DNA from: Gemmata palustris
GTDB lineage: Bacteria; Planctomycetota; Planctomycetia; Gemmatales; Gemmataceae
DNA length: 64,000 nucleotides
Direction of reading: 5' to 3'
Assembly (NCBI RefSeq): GCF_017939745.1
Contig: NZ_JAGKQQ010000001.1
Span: 4,402,001 to 4,466,000, forward strand
In this document: positions 7,099 through 15,688 of the stretch, one piece after another
Position numbering within the stretch: position 1 is the stretch's first letter
Layout: every line of letters begins with the position of its first letter
Notes under the pieces: model-generated
The model's database searches: none
Told to the model about the DNA's origin: nothing
What the model saw: only the letters and a program-made list of their open reading frames with translations
Position numbers and translations under genes: made by a program

Positions 7099-8021
7099 GC
7101 ATGCCCTACGACGCAACGAGCAAGGATTTGATCGAAACGGACCCGGCGGGCTGGGTCACGTTCCTCGGGTGCGCGGTGCGGCCCTCGGCCGTCGGGATGA
7201 TCGACGCGGACCTGTCCACCGTCACGACCGATGCCGACAAGGTCATCCGTGTGGACGAGCCGTACCGCTGGCTCCTCCACCTCGATATCCAGACCGGCAC
7301 GAGTTCATCAATCGAACGGCGCCTGCTCCGCTACAACGCCCTGCTCCACGCCCGCCACGGGGTGCCGGTCGCGTCGGCCGTTGTGCTCCTCCGGCGCTCC
7401 GCTAACATAGCGTGGTTGAGCGGATGTCTGTCGACCGCCCCACCGGTCGGCCCACCCTGGGAGTTCCGCTACCAGGTTATTCGCGTGTGGGAACGACCGG
7501 CAACCGACTTCCTGAACGGCCCGCTAGGATTGGTCCCGTTCGCCCCACTCTCGGGCGTGAGTGAGGCCGAATTACCGACCGTTGTGGCCGGAATGCGCGG
7601 GCGAATCGATGCCCAGTCCGACCGCCCACTCGCTGCGAAGCTGTGGGCGGCCACATACGTGCTAATGGGCTTGCGGTTCGATGAGCAGGTAATCGATAAT
7701 ATCCTATCAGGGGTAATGCAAATGGAAGAATCTGTGACTTACCAAGCGATCCTGCGCCGCGGAATGCAGGACGGTATCGAACGCGGCCTCCAGCAAGGGC
7801 TACAACAAGGCCTCCAGCAAGGGCTCCAGCAAGGGCTCCAGCAAGGATCAGTTCAAGAAGCCGCCAAACTTCTGCTCCGTCAGGGCCGGAGGAAATTCGG
7901 GCCGCCGACTGCCGAGCAAGAAACCGCACTGAGCACCATCACGGAACTCCCGCGGCTCGAAGCGATCATCGAGAAGCTGCTCGATGTAAGCACCTGGGAC
8001 GAATTGCTTGCGGGCGCGTGA
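7095..8021 (+). CDS. Rpn/YhgA-like PD-(D/E)xK nuclease-family protein with GLQQ repeats
   Basis: 308 residues. GTG 7095 overlaps the preceding stop, and ATG 7101 is an equally good start. Residues about 50-110 (WLLHLDIQTGTSSSIERRLLRYN...GVPVASAVVLLR) carry the D-x-Q and alternating pattern of the PD-(D/E)xK nuclease core of recombination-promoting nuclease (Rpn)/DUF4351-type proteins. Residues 231-250 are five tandem GLQQ units. The C-terminal segment (LLRQGRRKFGPPTAEQETAL...LPRLEAIIEKLLDVSTWDELL) is typical of planctomycete and cyanobacterial members. Family members nick DNA and are often IS- or TA-associated; here the function is unproven. Confidence 0.75.
   Translation: MSMPYDATSKDLIETDPAGWVTFLGCAVRPSAVGMIDADLSTVTTDADKVIRVDEPYRWLLHLDIQTGTSSSIERRLLRYNALLHARHGVPVASAVVLLRRSANIAWLSGCLSTAPPVGPPWEFRYQVIRVWERPATDFLNGPLGLVPFAPLSGVSEAELPTVVAGMRGRIDAQSDRPLAAKLWAATYVLMGLRFDEQVIDNILSGVMQMEESVTYQAILRRGMQDGIERGLQQGLQQGLQQGLQQGLQQGSVQEAAKLLLRQGRRKFGPPTAEQETALSTITELPRLEAIIEKLLDVSTWDELLAGA
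7785..7844 (+). repeat. five-copy 12-bp coding minisatellite (GLQQ)
   Basis: Five tandem near-identical copies of GGCCTCCAGCAA inside the Rpn-like gene, encoding Gly-Leu-Gln-Gln each time. Synonymous variation (GGCCTC, GGGCTA, GGGCTC; CAG/CAA) shows some age, but the last copies are nearly identical, so slippage-driven length change that keeps the frame is likely. Confidence 0.9.
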
Positions 8022-8027
8022 GCGCGG

Positions 8028-8999
8028 TTACCCGTCCACGTCCCAAACGATGACCCGCCCGTTCTCACCCCCAGCGGCGCACGTGAGACCGTCCGGGGAA
8101 AACGTGATCGAATGAACGTGGCCGATTCCCCAATCAAATGTCCCACGAACGGCTCCCGCGTTGGGATCGTGTATGGTGCAACTCCCGCGTGTACTTCCCG
8201 TAACCAGAAATCGGCCGCACGCCGAGAACACCAAAACCGAAGCTTCTCCGTGGGGCACGTCCCATGTCAGCAAAGGCTCGACGGTCGTCGGGTGGGCGAT
8301 TGTTACCGATTTCTCATTTGCCCAGGCAAGCCGACCGTCCGGTGACCACGCGACCGAACCGGCATATCCTGTCCACCGCGCGATCGACTTCCGGCCGTAC
8401 CAGACCTGCACCTCTTGGCCCCCGGTCGCGAGCAATCGGCCGTCAAGTGAATACGCGAGACAGCTCAGATCGACTTGTATCGTGTCGAGTTCAGTCTTGT
8501 GCCACACGTCAAGTCGATGAACGTATTCACGATGGTCCCCGAAATGGTGATATCCACCGATGGCCAGGATGTGACCGTTCGGAGTAAACGAAAGGCACCG
8601 TGGGTAGGGGACATCCGCTTGGTAAAAAACGTTCTGTCGCCCGCTCTGCAGATCAAGCCGCCGGAGATCGAGTTCGCCTCCAGCAACTGCAACTGAGACC
8701 GAATGGTAAACCGAGCACAGGCCGGGCGCGAATATCGCAACTTCACTTCCGTCCAACTGCCACTCACCAACTACAGCGCCCGAAGAAACGTCAACACGGT
8801 ACGCATTTCGGTAGAGCCCGAGCCAGCTCTCATCGAACTGATCAGCTAGTTTTTCAGGTCCATCGAATTGACGCTTCGATAGGTGCGCCGATAATCGACG
8901 CCAATCACCTGAGTCTTTAGACAGCAAGTACAGGCTCCGACCGTCTGGGGCGAATCGGAGCGAGCGAACCTCGCCCGCCGGGGTGTTGAACTGGCGCAT
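8028..8999 (-). CDS. WD40-repeat protein
   Basis: 323 residues from ATG 8997-8999, preceded by GGAAGAGAG. A GTG at 9051-9053 is an alternative that adds 18 residues. WD40 blades are evident: VRSLRFAPDGRSLYLL, CLSFTPNGHILAIGG, CLAYSLDGRLLATGG.EVQVW, VAWSPDGRLAWA, LVFSACGRFLVTGS and the last, SITFSPDGLTCAAGGENGRVIVWDV. It is probably an incomplete or divergent propeller of about six to seven blades with no signal peptide, hence a cytoplasmic protein-interaction scaffold. Codon use is less GC-biased than the neighbours. It converges on the Rpn-like gene (6-base gap), and its start faces the arginine dihydrolase gene. No partner can be named. Confidence 0.85.
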   Translation of the reverse strand: MRQFNTPAGEVRSLRFAPDGRSLYLLSKDSGDWRRLSAHLSKRQFDGPEKLADQFDESWLGLYRNAYRVDVSSGAVVGEWQLDGSEVAIFAPGLCSVYHSVSVAVAGGELDLRRLDLQSGRQNVFYQADVPYPRCLSFTPNGHILAIGGYHHFGDHREYVHRLDVWHKTELDTIQVDLSCLAYSLDGRLLATGGQEVQVWYGRKSIARWTGYAGSVAWSPDGRLAWANEKSVTIAHPTTVEPLLTWDVPHGEASVLVFSACGRFLVTGSTRGSCTIHDPNAGAVRGTFDWGIGHVHSITFSPDGLTCAAGGENGRVIVWDVDG

Positions 9000-9072
9000 C
9001 CAAAAGCTCTCTTCCCGCGTTTGGTAAAATGGGAACACAGACGCCGCGTTCACGCAATCACGGAAGTTCGAT

Positions 9073-9900
9073 ATGTCGCCGCACGCGCGAATTCTGATGT
9101 GCCCGCCGGACCACTACGGGATCGAGTACGAAATCAACCCGTGGATGAACCGGTCCCTCGGCGCCGTGCGCGCGCTCGCGTTCCGACAGTGGCAGCAACT
9201 CCACGACACACTCGTGTCGCTCGGTGTTCGGGTCGAGACGATGACCCCGCAGCCGGGGCTACCGGACCTCGTGTTCACCGCCAACGCCGGGCTGGTGTTC
9301 CACAACACGTTCCTGAGTAGTCGGTTCCGGCACGAGGTGCGGGCCAAAGAGTCGCCGCACTTTGATGCGTGGTTCGCGGAACACGGTTTTACCGTAACGC
9401 ACTTGCCGGAGAACTCGTTCCACGAAGGCGCGGGCGACGCGCTGTTCTGCGGCGACACGCTGTTCGCGGGGTACCGCACGCGGTCGGACGCGAGCGCGCA
9501 CCAGTGGGTCGGCAAAACGTTCGAGGTGCGCGTGTTGCCGCTCGAACTGGTGAACCCGCGGTTCTACCACCTCGATACGTGTTTCTGCCCGATCGCGCCG
9601 GGCGAAGCCATCTACTTCCCGGATGCGTTCGACACTTACGGTAAGCGCGTGCTACACACACACGTGCCCAAACTCATTCCGGTCGCAGAAGAAGAGGCGT
9701 TTCGGTTCGGGTGCAACGCGGTGGTGGTCGGCAAAACGGTGGTTCACAATAGCCGGTGCCCGCGCCTGGCCGAAGACCTGACCCGCGCCGGGTACAGAGC
9801 AATTGAAGTGGAGCTGGACGAGTTCCTGAAGGCCGGCGGTAGCGCGAAGTGCCTCACCCTGCGGCTCGATGGCGAAGAAGCCGCCGGGTGGAAGTGGTAG
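9073..9900 (+). CDS. arginine dihydrolase/dimethylargininase-family protein (stand-alone ArgZ-type domain)
   Basis: 275 residues. It matches the guanidine-modifying N-terminal domain of ArgZ/AgrE along its whole length, which converts arginine to ornithine, CO2 and two ammonia. Residues expected for that activity are present: Asn22 (YEINPWM), Asn71 in FTANAG, Glu118/Asp122 in HEGAGDALF, His166 in FYHLDTCF and the nucleophile Cys260 in GGSAKCLTLRL. The Asn at position 71, rather than a simple arginine-deiminase pattern, favours a dihydrolase over a citrulline-forming deiminase. The partner ornithine cyclodeaminase is 2 kb upstream at 5860-7098. GGAAG precedes the start. Confidence 0.85.
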   Translation: MSPHARILMCPPDHYGIEYEINPWMNRSLGAVRALAFRQWQQLHDTLVSLGVRVETMTPQPGLPDLVFTANAGLVFHNTFLSSRFRHEVRAKESPHFDAWFAEHGFTVTHLPENSFHEGAGDALFCGDTLFAGYRTRSDASAHQWVGKTFEVRVLPLELVNPRFYHLDTCFCPIAPGEAIYFPDAFDTYGKRVLHTHVPKLIPVAEEEAFRFGCNAVVVGKTVVHNSRCPRLAEDLTRAGYRAIEVELDEFLKAGGSAKCLTLRLDGEEAAGWKW

Positions 9901-9902
9901 CT

Positions 9903-9984
9903 CCAGAGTTCCCAGTTCCAGAGTTCCAAGTTGAAGGCGAACCGTTCGGATCGATCTTTTCAACTGGGAACTCTGGAACTCTGG
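9903..9984. repeat. inverted word repeat, AGTTCC family (copy 1)
   Basis: The left side is a run of 7-8-base words (CCAGAGTT, CCCAGTT, CCAGAGTT, CCAAGTT, then GAA). After about 28 unrelated bases the right side carries the complementary run (TTCAACTGGGAACTCTGGAA...). It lies between the convergent ends of the arginine dihydrolase gene and the minus-strand Zn-ribbon membrane gene and could fold into a long hairpin that separates the transcripts. A second copy of this family is at 41040-41171. Confidence 0.7.
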
Positions 9985-9986
9985 GG

Positions 9987-10991
9987 TCAGTAGTGCAACA
10001 GAATCTTCGGCGCCGGCTTGTTGCCGCGTTTGTCGAGCACGATGCGCGTGACGGTAGCCCCAACCGCAAGTGCGTTGCACAGGAGCGCGAGATACAACCA
10101 CGACGTCCGCTCGACGTTGTAAGCGTTATACGCTTGCTCTTCCTTGTACTTCAGCGCATCCAACTTGGCCGGGCTGGTCTCTTTCTCACGGGCCGCAGCA
10201 AACTGTTCCGAAATTTGTTTCTGGATAGCGCGTTCCATACCAAAGCCGTTCGCAACTTGCCACAGCGCGAAGAGGAGCGCGAACGTAGCGCACGCCAAAA
10301 CAATCGCGTTGCGCCAGGGCCACAGTTTTGCGAGCGGGGGCACCTTTCGTGGGTCAAATGAGCTCAGCCCACGCTCGGCCCAGGCAAAAGACAACCCGGT
10401 CAAAAGAAACAAGAAGAACGGTAAGAGCAGTGGCCAGTCACCGTGCATCTTGTCGATCCAACTGCCAGGAATTGCTCCCGCTTCTTCGAGCTGGTAGTTC
10501 CGGCTCGGCGACCCACCAAACATCGCCCCCCACGGCCGCTGTGAATAAACCGCGGAGCCCCCCAGGTAACTCCCCACCCACGGGAAGAACGTGAGCACGA
10601 ACACTACTGTCAGCAGGGCGGCCGGGAGCCACGCGACCACCTTCGGCGAAATGGTGATCCCGCGTGCGTGCGTATATCCCGCGAGCGCGGGCGCAGCGGC
10701 GGACGACGGGAGGAACCCGTCGGGCGTCGGCGGCGCCGGCGGAACGAATCCCGGGGGCGGGGCCGAAGCCGATGCCGACGCGGGGATGGGCGGAGGCGCC
10801 GGCGGGGTCGATCCCGGAGGGGCCGAAGCCGCCGCACTCGCGATTGCTGCGGCCGCTTCGGGTACGACCGCGGCGGAGTACCGCGCGGGCGTGGGGAACG
10901 AACGACCGCAGTTCGGGCACGTCGCCTCTTTGCCGGCCGTATCGTCGGCCACGGTCACGCCGCTCATGCAGTGCGGGCAAATCAACCGCAT
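9987..10991 (-). CDS. zinc-ribbon membrane protein
   Basis: 334 residues. The N-terminus is an MJ0042-like zinc ribbon (LICPHCMSGVTV...ATCPNCGRSF, CxxC at residues 5/8 and 25/28). A long Ala/Pro-rich linker (about 45-100) follows, then hydrophobic segments at about 120-142, 187-205, 227-245 and 295-315. This domain order (zinc ribbon, low-complexity linker, membrane domain) is very common among uncharacterised planctomycete proteins. It lies 8 bases upstream of nnrD on the same strand. No function is assigned. Confidence 0.8.
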   Translation of the reverse strand: MRLICPHCMSGVTVADDTAGKEATCPNCGRSFPTPARYSAAVVPEAAAAIASAAASAPPGSTPPAPPPIPASASASAPPPGFVPPAPPTPDGFLPSSAAAPALAGYTHARGITISPKVVAWLPAALLTVVFVLTFFPWVGSYLGGSAVYSQRPWGAMFGGSPSRNYQLEEAGAIPGSWIDKMHGDWPLLLPFFLFLLTGLSFAWAERGLSSFDPRKVPPLAKLWPWRNAIVLACATFALLFALWQVANGFGMERAIQKQISEQFAAAREKETSPAKLDALKYKEEQAYNAYNVERTSWLYLALLCNALAVGATVTRIVLDKRGNKPAPKILLHY

Positions 10992-10999
10992 ATCCGCTC

Positions 11000-11872
11000 C
11001 TACCAGTGTGTTTCGAGCTCTTTGAACGCCGCCGGGAGATAATCGAGCAGGTCGGTCGCGTTGAGCGCGGTTTGTCCGAGCACGGCGGCGCCGAGGTCAC
11101 CGGCCCGGCCGTGAACCCACGCGCCCAGAACCGCCGCATCGAACGCGCCCAACCCCTGACCGATAAGTGCGGCAATGATTCCCGAGAGCACGTCGCCGCT
11201 CCCGCCGGTCGCCATGCCCGGGTTGCCCGTCGTATTGCGGTATACGTTCGTGCCGTCGGTCACGACCGTCCCGGCCCCCTTGAGCAGCATCACGCCGCCG
11301 AAACGCGACGCGAAGTCAACGGCTTCGTCTTCGCGCTCGCGGTCGGTCGCCGGCGCCGGTTTTCCCGTGAGCCGGGCGAACTCTCCCGAGTGCGGGGTCA
11401 TTACGAGAGTCGTGGTTCGGTTCGTGAAGTCGTCGCGAAACGGCGACACCGCGAACAGTCCGTCCGCGTCGAGCACCACGGTAGCGCTGGGTAGGTCCGC
11501 GAGTACCCGGCGCACGAAGGCAACAGTCGCGTCGCTGCGTCCCAACCCCGGCCCGATGGCAATTACGTCTGCCGCACGCGCCAGTTCGACCAGCTCCCCC
11601 GCCGCACCGTCGCCGAACGTGCCGTCCGCGTGCTGGCGAATGGGGAGCGTGGTGTACCCGGGGTACGCGGTCGCAACGACGGGTTGCACGTCGGCCGGGC
11701 ACGCGACCTGTACCACGCCCGCACCACTGCGAAGGGCGGCGCGCCCGCACAGAACCGCAGCGCCACTCATCCCGCGGCTCCCGGCGACCACCAGCACCTT
11801 GCCGTAAGTCCCCTTGTGCCCGTCGTGGGCGCGCCGCGGCAGTTGGGGAACGTTGCGCACCGTCTCGCTCAT
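11000..11872 (-). CDS. nnrD: ADP-dependent NAD(P)HX dehydratase
   Basis: 290 residues from ATG 11870-11872, placed by GGAGG six bases upstream. The two earlier in-frame Met codons lack room for a ribosome-binding site. Family landmarks are KGTYGKVLVVAGSRGMSGAAVL (nucleotide-binding start of the ribokinase-like fold), GPGLG, VLDADGL, TPHSGEF and the catalytic/ADP site NPGMATGGSGDVLSG. The enzyme restores NAD(P)H from its hydrated form, NAD(P)HX, using ADP. Only the dehydratase domain is present; the epimerase (NnrE) half that is fused in many bacteria is absent. The adjacent Zn-ribbon membrane gene is downstream. Confidence 0.93.
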   Translation of the reverse strand: MSETVRNVPQLPRRAHDGHKGTYGKVLVVAGSRGMSGAAVLCGRAALRSGAGVVQVACPADVQPVVATAYPGYTTLPIRQHADGTFGDGAAGELVELARAADVIAIGPGLGRSDATVAFVRRVLADLPSATVVLDADGLFAVSPFRDDFTNRTTTLVMTPHSGEFARLTGKPAPATDREREDEAVDFASRFGGVMLLKGAGTVVTDGTNVYRNTTGNPGMATGGSGDVLSGIIAALIGQGLGAFDAAVLGAWVHGRAGDLGAAVLGQTALNATDLLDYLPAAFKELETHW

Positions 11873-12010
11873 CGCCATCCTCCGCACCCACATAGGGTTA
11901 TACCGTTCCGACCGACCCGCGGACATTGGGCGCCGGCCCCTCACAGGAAAGGAACGCTATGCTATTCGGTATTCCCGTTCCACAGCGCGATTCACAACTC
12001 GGAGGTGCCG

Positions 12011-12499
12011 ATGTCACCCAACGACCTGCTCGCCAGTGGGTACCGGATGGGCCTACACATGGTCCATACGATGACGGACGACCTCACGGCCCCCGAGTTC
12101 GCGCACCAGCCGGTTCCCGGAACGAACTCGGCCGCGTGGATCGTCGGGCACCTCGCCGTCACCGCGCGCCGAACGGCGGAGCGGCTCGGCGCGACCGACT
12201 TACCGGCGCTGACGGAAGAATTCATCGGGCGGTTCAGCGTAACAAAGAAAGCCGCCGGAACGCAGACCGAACTGGGTACCAAAGGCGATCTGTTGAAACT
12301 GCTCGACGACTGCGTGGACAAGCTCATCGGAGCGGCGCGAACGCTTCCCGCGGAAGCGCTCACGAACCCGCCCGCGAACCCCAGCCGCTTCGCCACCAAT
12401 TACGGCGAGGCCGTGCTGTTCGGCGCGATGCACTTCACCATGCACTGCGGCCAACTCTCGACGATCCGCCGCAGTCTGGGCAAACCGCCCGCCGTATAA
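12011..12499 (+). CDS. DinB-superfamily protein
   Basis: 162 residues from ATG 12011, with GGAGGTG immediately upstream. The four-helix DinB/YfiT fold is suggested by the opening helix (LLASGYRMGLHMVHTMTDDL), the GTNSAAWIVGHLAVTARR motif bearing the first metal His, and the C-terminal VLFGAMHFTMHCGQLSTIRRSLG with the His pair (HxxxH). Such metal-binding proteins include thiol-dependent transferases (bacillithiol or mycothiol type), but most have no known reaction. It is followed 15 bases later by the Ser/Thr kinase gene. Confidence 0.85.
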   Translation: MSPNDLLASGYRMGLHMVHTMTDDLTAPEFAHQPVPGTNSAAWIVGHLAVTARRTAERLGATDLPALTEEFIGRFSVTKKAAGTQTELGTKGDLLKLLDDCVDKLIGAARTLPAEALTNPPANPSRFATNYGEAVLFGAMHFTMHCGQLSTIRRSLGKPPAV

Positions 12500-12513
12500 C
12501 TCCCCGCGCGCCC

Positions 12514-14016
12514 ATGACACCCACTCCCGATCCCCCGGCGCGCCCGACCGCCCCCGACGGCGACGCGACCATTGCGCAGGTCGCCGCACCCGCGATGCTC
12601 GCCGGCGCCGTGGACGTGCCCGGGTACGAGATCATTAGCGAACTCGGTCGGGGTGGGATGGGGGTGGTTTACAAGGTGCGCCAGATCAGTCTGAACCGGA
12701 TCGTTGCGCTGAAGATGCTGCCCGGCGGGGCCTACGCCGAGCAACACGAACTGGCCCGTTTCCTGGCCGAAGCCGAGGCCGTTGCCGCGGTACGCCACCC
12801 GCACGTCGTGCAAGTGTACGACTTCGGACAGTGTGCCGCGCGCCCGTACTTCGCGATGGAGTACCTCGGCGGCGGGTCGCTGGTGGACCTGATTCGGAAG
12901 AGTAGTCGGCTCGCCCCCGCGAGCGCGGCGACCCTCGTGGAGCAAGTCGCGCGGGGCGTTCAAGCGGCACACGATTTGGGTATCGTTCACCGCGACATCA
13001 AGCCCCAAAACGTGCTACTGGGCGACGACGAGTTACCAAAAGTGACCGACTTCGGGCTCGCCAAACGCGGCGGGCGCACCGACCTCACCCAAACCGGCGC
13101 GGTGATGGGTACGCCGCACTACATGGCCCCGGAACAGGCCGCGGGGCGAACCAAGTTCGTCGGCCCCGCGGCCGACATCTACGCCCTCGGCGCCATCCTC
13201 TACGAGTGCCTGACCGGGCGCACGCCGTTCACGGCCGATGACACGGTGAGCCTCCTCGTCAAAGTGGTCGAGAACGAGCCGCAACCGGTTCGCCAGTTCG
13301 TCCCGAGTGTCCCGCGCGATTTGGAAGCGATCTGCCTGAAGTGCCTCCGCAAGGAACCGCACGCGCGATACGCGACGGCCGAGGATCTCGCCGACGACCT
13401 GCGCCGGTTCCTGAACGGCGAACCGGTCGAGGCCCGCACCACGGGCGTGTTCGGCAAAATGGTCGGGGCACTGGACCGGACGGGCAAGGACGCAGAATTC
13501 ACCGGCTACGCATCGGTACTGTTCGGGTTCGCAATCGTCACGCTGCTGGTGGACGGCCTCCAAACCATTGTCACCCTGGACTATTTGCCGTCGTGGGTCG
13601 GGGCGATCACCCAGTACATTCGGTTGGCGCTGTACGTGGCAATCGTGTGGGTCGCCCGCCGGGGGCACGTGCTCCCGCGCACGGCGGCCGAGCGACAACT
13701 GTGGTCGATCACCTGCGGCTACGCGGTCGCGTGCTTCGGCGGCTCGCTGGCCCTGCGATTCAGTTCCGGGTGGGGCGTCAACAACGGCGTCGAGCCGATG
13801 ATGTACCAGCTCTTCGCGACGCTCGCCGCGCTCACGTTCTTCGCGCTGGGGAGCGTGTTCTGGGGCTGGTGCTACGGCTTCGGGGTGCTGTTCATACTCC
13901 TGTCGTTCCTCATGGCGGCCGCGCTCCCGTTCGCGCCACTCATGTTCGGCGTGACGTGGGCCGCGATCCTCGCGCTGTTCGGCTGGCGCCTCCGGCGATT
14001 GGCCCGCGCGACTTGA
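12514..14016 (+). CDS. membrane Ser/Thr protein kinase
   Basis: 500 residues from ATG 12514. The Hanks-type kinase domain spans about 38-300: Gly-rich loop GRGGMGVVYK (45-54), catalytic Lys67 (VALKML), HRD loop IVHRDIKPQN with Asp161, DFG at 179-181, and activation-segment GTPHYMAPEQ. The C-terminal about 170 residues form five or six hydrophobic segments (e.g. YASVLFGFAIVTLLVDGLQTIV, FATLAALTFFALGSVFWGWC, MFGVTWAAILALFGW), instead of the single helix plus PASTA or WD40 domain of many kinases. Input is therefore probably membrane-linked, which is inference. There is no obvious ribosome-binding site; the 15-base gap suggests coupling to the DinB gene. Confidence 0.93.
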   Translation: MTPTPDPPARPTAPDGDATIAQVAAPAMLAGAVDVPGYEIISELGRGGMGVVYKVRQISLNRIVALKMLPGGAYAEQHELARFLAEAEAVAAVRHPHVVQVYDFGQCAARPYFAMEYLGGGSLVDLIRKSSRLAPASAATLVEQVARGVQAAHDLGIVHRDIKPQNVLLGDDELPKVTDFGLAKRGGRTDLTQTGAVMGTPHYMAPEQAAGRTKFVGPAADIYALGAILYECLTGRTPFTADDTVSLLVKVVENEPQPVRQFVPSVPRDLEAICLKCLRKEPHARYATAEDLADDLRRFLNGEPVEARTTGVFGKMVGALDRTGKDAEFTGYASVLFGFAIVTLLVDGLQTIVTLDYLPSWVGAITQYIRLALYVAIVWVARRGHVLPRTAAERQLWSITCGYAVACFGGSLALRFSSGWGVNNGVEPMMYQLFATLAALTFFALGSVFWGWCYGFGVLFILLSFLMAAALPFAPLMFGVTWAAILALFGWRLRRLARAT

Positions 14017-14026
14017 ACCGAAGCCC

Positions 14027-15592
14027 TCACGTGTATTTCTGGAACTCGGACTTGAAGCGCGCGGCGAGTTCCTTCGCCTTCGCGTCGTAAGCGGCCTTGT
14101 CCGCCCACGCATCGCGGGGGCGCAGCACGGTGTCGGGCACGCCGGGGCACGCCGCGGGGATCGCCAGATTGAACACCGGGTCCGGGCTGAACGGCACGTC
14201 CTTCAGTTCCCCCGTGAGCGCGGCGCGCAAAAGGGCGCGCGTGTGCGGGAGGCTCATCCGCTTGCCGACGCCGAACGGCCCGCCGGTCCAACCGGTGTTC
14301 ACCAGCCACACCGGGGCGTTGTGGCGCTCCAGTTTCTCTTTAAGCATGCTCGCGTAGCGCTTCGGCGGGAGCGGCAGGAACGGCTTCGCGAAGCACGTGC
14401 TGAACTCCGGCGCCGGTTCCGTGACGCCGACCTCCGTGCCGGGGATCTTCGCGGTGTACCCGCACAGGAAGTATTCCACCGCCTGATCGGGCGTGAGGCG
14501 CGCGAGCGGCGGGAGCACCCCGAACGCATCGCACGTCAGGAAGAACACGTTCTTCGGGTGCCCGCCGGTACCGGACAGCTCGCACCCGGGGATGAAGTCC
14601 ACCGGGTACGCGGCCCGGGTGTTCTCGGTGTACTGCTTGCTGTCGAAATCCGGCACGCGCGACAGCGGGTCGATCGGCACGTTTTCCAGCACGCACCCGA
14701 ACCGCAGCGCGTTCCAGATTTGCGGCTCGCCCGCGGCCGAGAGCTTGATGGTCTTCGCGTAACAGCCGCCCTCGATGTTGAAGACACCGGTCCCGGACCA
14801 GCCGTGCTCGTCGTCCCCGATCAGCCGGCGCTCGGGGTCGGCGCTGAGCGTGGTCTTGCCCGTTCCGGACAGCCCGAAGAAGAGCGCGACGTCCCCGCCC
14901 CGCCCCACGTTGGCCGAGCAGTGCATCGAGAGCACCCCCTTCTGCGGCAGCAGGTAGTTCATCACGGTGAACACGGACTTCTTGATCTCGCCGGCGTAGT
15001 GCGTGCCGCACGCGATCACCAGTTTCTGCTCGAAGCTGATCGCGAGGCACGTCTCGGACTTGGAGCCGTCCCGGGCCGGGTCCGCGTGGAAATCACAGGC
15101 GTGCAGGATCGTCCATTCAGGCTCGAATCCTTGCAGTTGTTCGGGGGTCGGGCGCAAGAACAGGCAGCGCGCGAAGAGCGAGTGCCACGCCTTCTCGGTC
15201 ACGACGCGGATCGGCAACCGGTGCTCCGGATCGGCCCCGGCGAACCCGTCGAAGACGAACAGTTCGCGGTTCTGGAAGTACGCGCGAGTGAGGTCGCGGA
15301 GCCGCGCGAACGTCTCCGGCGCCATCGGCTGGTTCGCGGTCCAGTCGATCTGATCCGCGACGAGCGGCTCCCGGACGGTGAACTTGTCCTTCGGCGAGCG
15401 CCCCGTCCGCTTCCCCGTGTACGCGGCGACCGCGCCCAGGTCCGTGAGCAGCGCCTCTTCGCGCCGCACGGCGTGCTCGGTCAGGGCCGCGGCGGAAAGA
15501 TTCGCCCAGACGCGCCCGGGGTGCCCGATACCGAGGGGAGCCGGATCAAATGTGCGCGATTCGTCGAGAGCGGATTCGACAGGAGACGACAT
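14027..15592 (-). CDS. pckA: phosphoenolpyruvate carboxykinase (ATP)
   Basis: 521 residues from ATG 15590-15592, with GGAGGG upstream; the frame is open to 15874, but that part is unrelated. Full-length ATP-type PEPCK: RTGRSPKDKF near the N-terminus, oxaloacetate/metal site region SMHCSANVGRGGDVALFFGLSGTGKTTLSADPERRLIGDDEHGW carrying the P-loop GLSGTGKTT and metal-binding D-x-x-R/D-D motifs, then FNIEGGCYAKTI and the adenine-binding NTGWTGGPFGVGKR. It catalyses ATP-dependent interconversion of oxaloacetate and PEP in gluconeogenesis. The gene converges on the kinase gene with a 10-base gap. The upstream region holds palindromic repeats. Confidence 0.97.
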   Translation of the reverse strand: MSSPVESALDESRTFDPAPLGIGHPGRVWANLSAAALTEHAVRREEALLTDLGAVAAYTGKRTGRSPKDKFTVREPLVADQIDWTANQPMAPETFARLRDLTRAYFQNRELFVFDGFAGADPEHRLPIRVVTEKAWHSLFARCLFLRPTPEQLQGFEPEWTILHACDFHADPARDGSKSETCLAISFEQKLVIACGTHYAGEIKKSVFTVMNYLLPQKGVLSMHCSANVGRGGDVALFFGLSGTGKTTLSADPERRLIGDDEHGWSGTGVFNIEGGCYAKTIKLSAAGEPQIWNALRFGCVLENVPIDPLSRVPDFDSKQYTENTRAAYPVDFIPGCELSGTGGHPKNVFFLTCDAFGVLPPLARLTPDQAVEYFLCGYTAKIPGTEVGVTEPAPEFSTCFAKPFLPLPPKRYASMLKEKLERHNAPVWLVNTGWTGGPFGVGKRMSLPHTRALLRAALTGELKDVPFSPDPVFNLAIPAACPGVPDTVLRPRDAWADKAAYDAKAKELAARFKSEFQKYT

Positions 15593-15688
15593 GGCGACCC
15601 TCCGTGCCCCTACGATTCGCCGGGGCAGAACGGCATTATAGCCGAACGCCCGGCGGCGGGCACGTGACGCGCCGCGGTGTGCGCCGAT

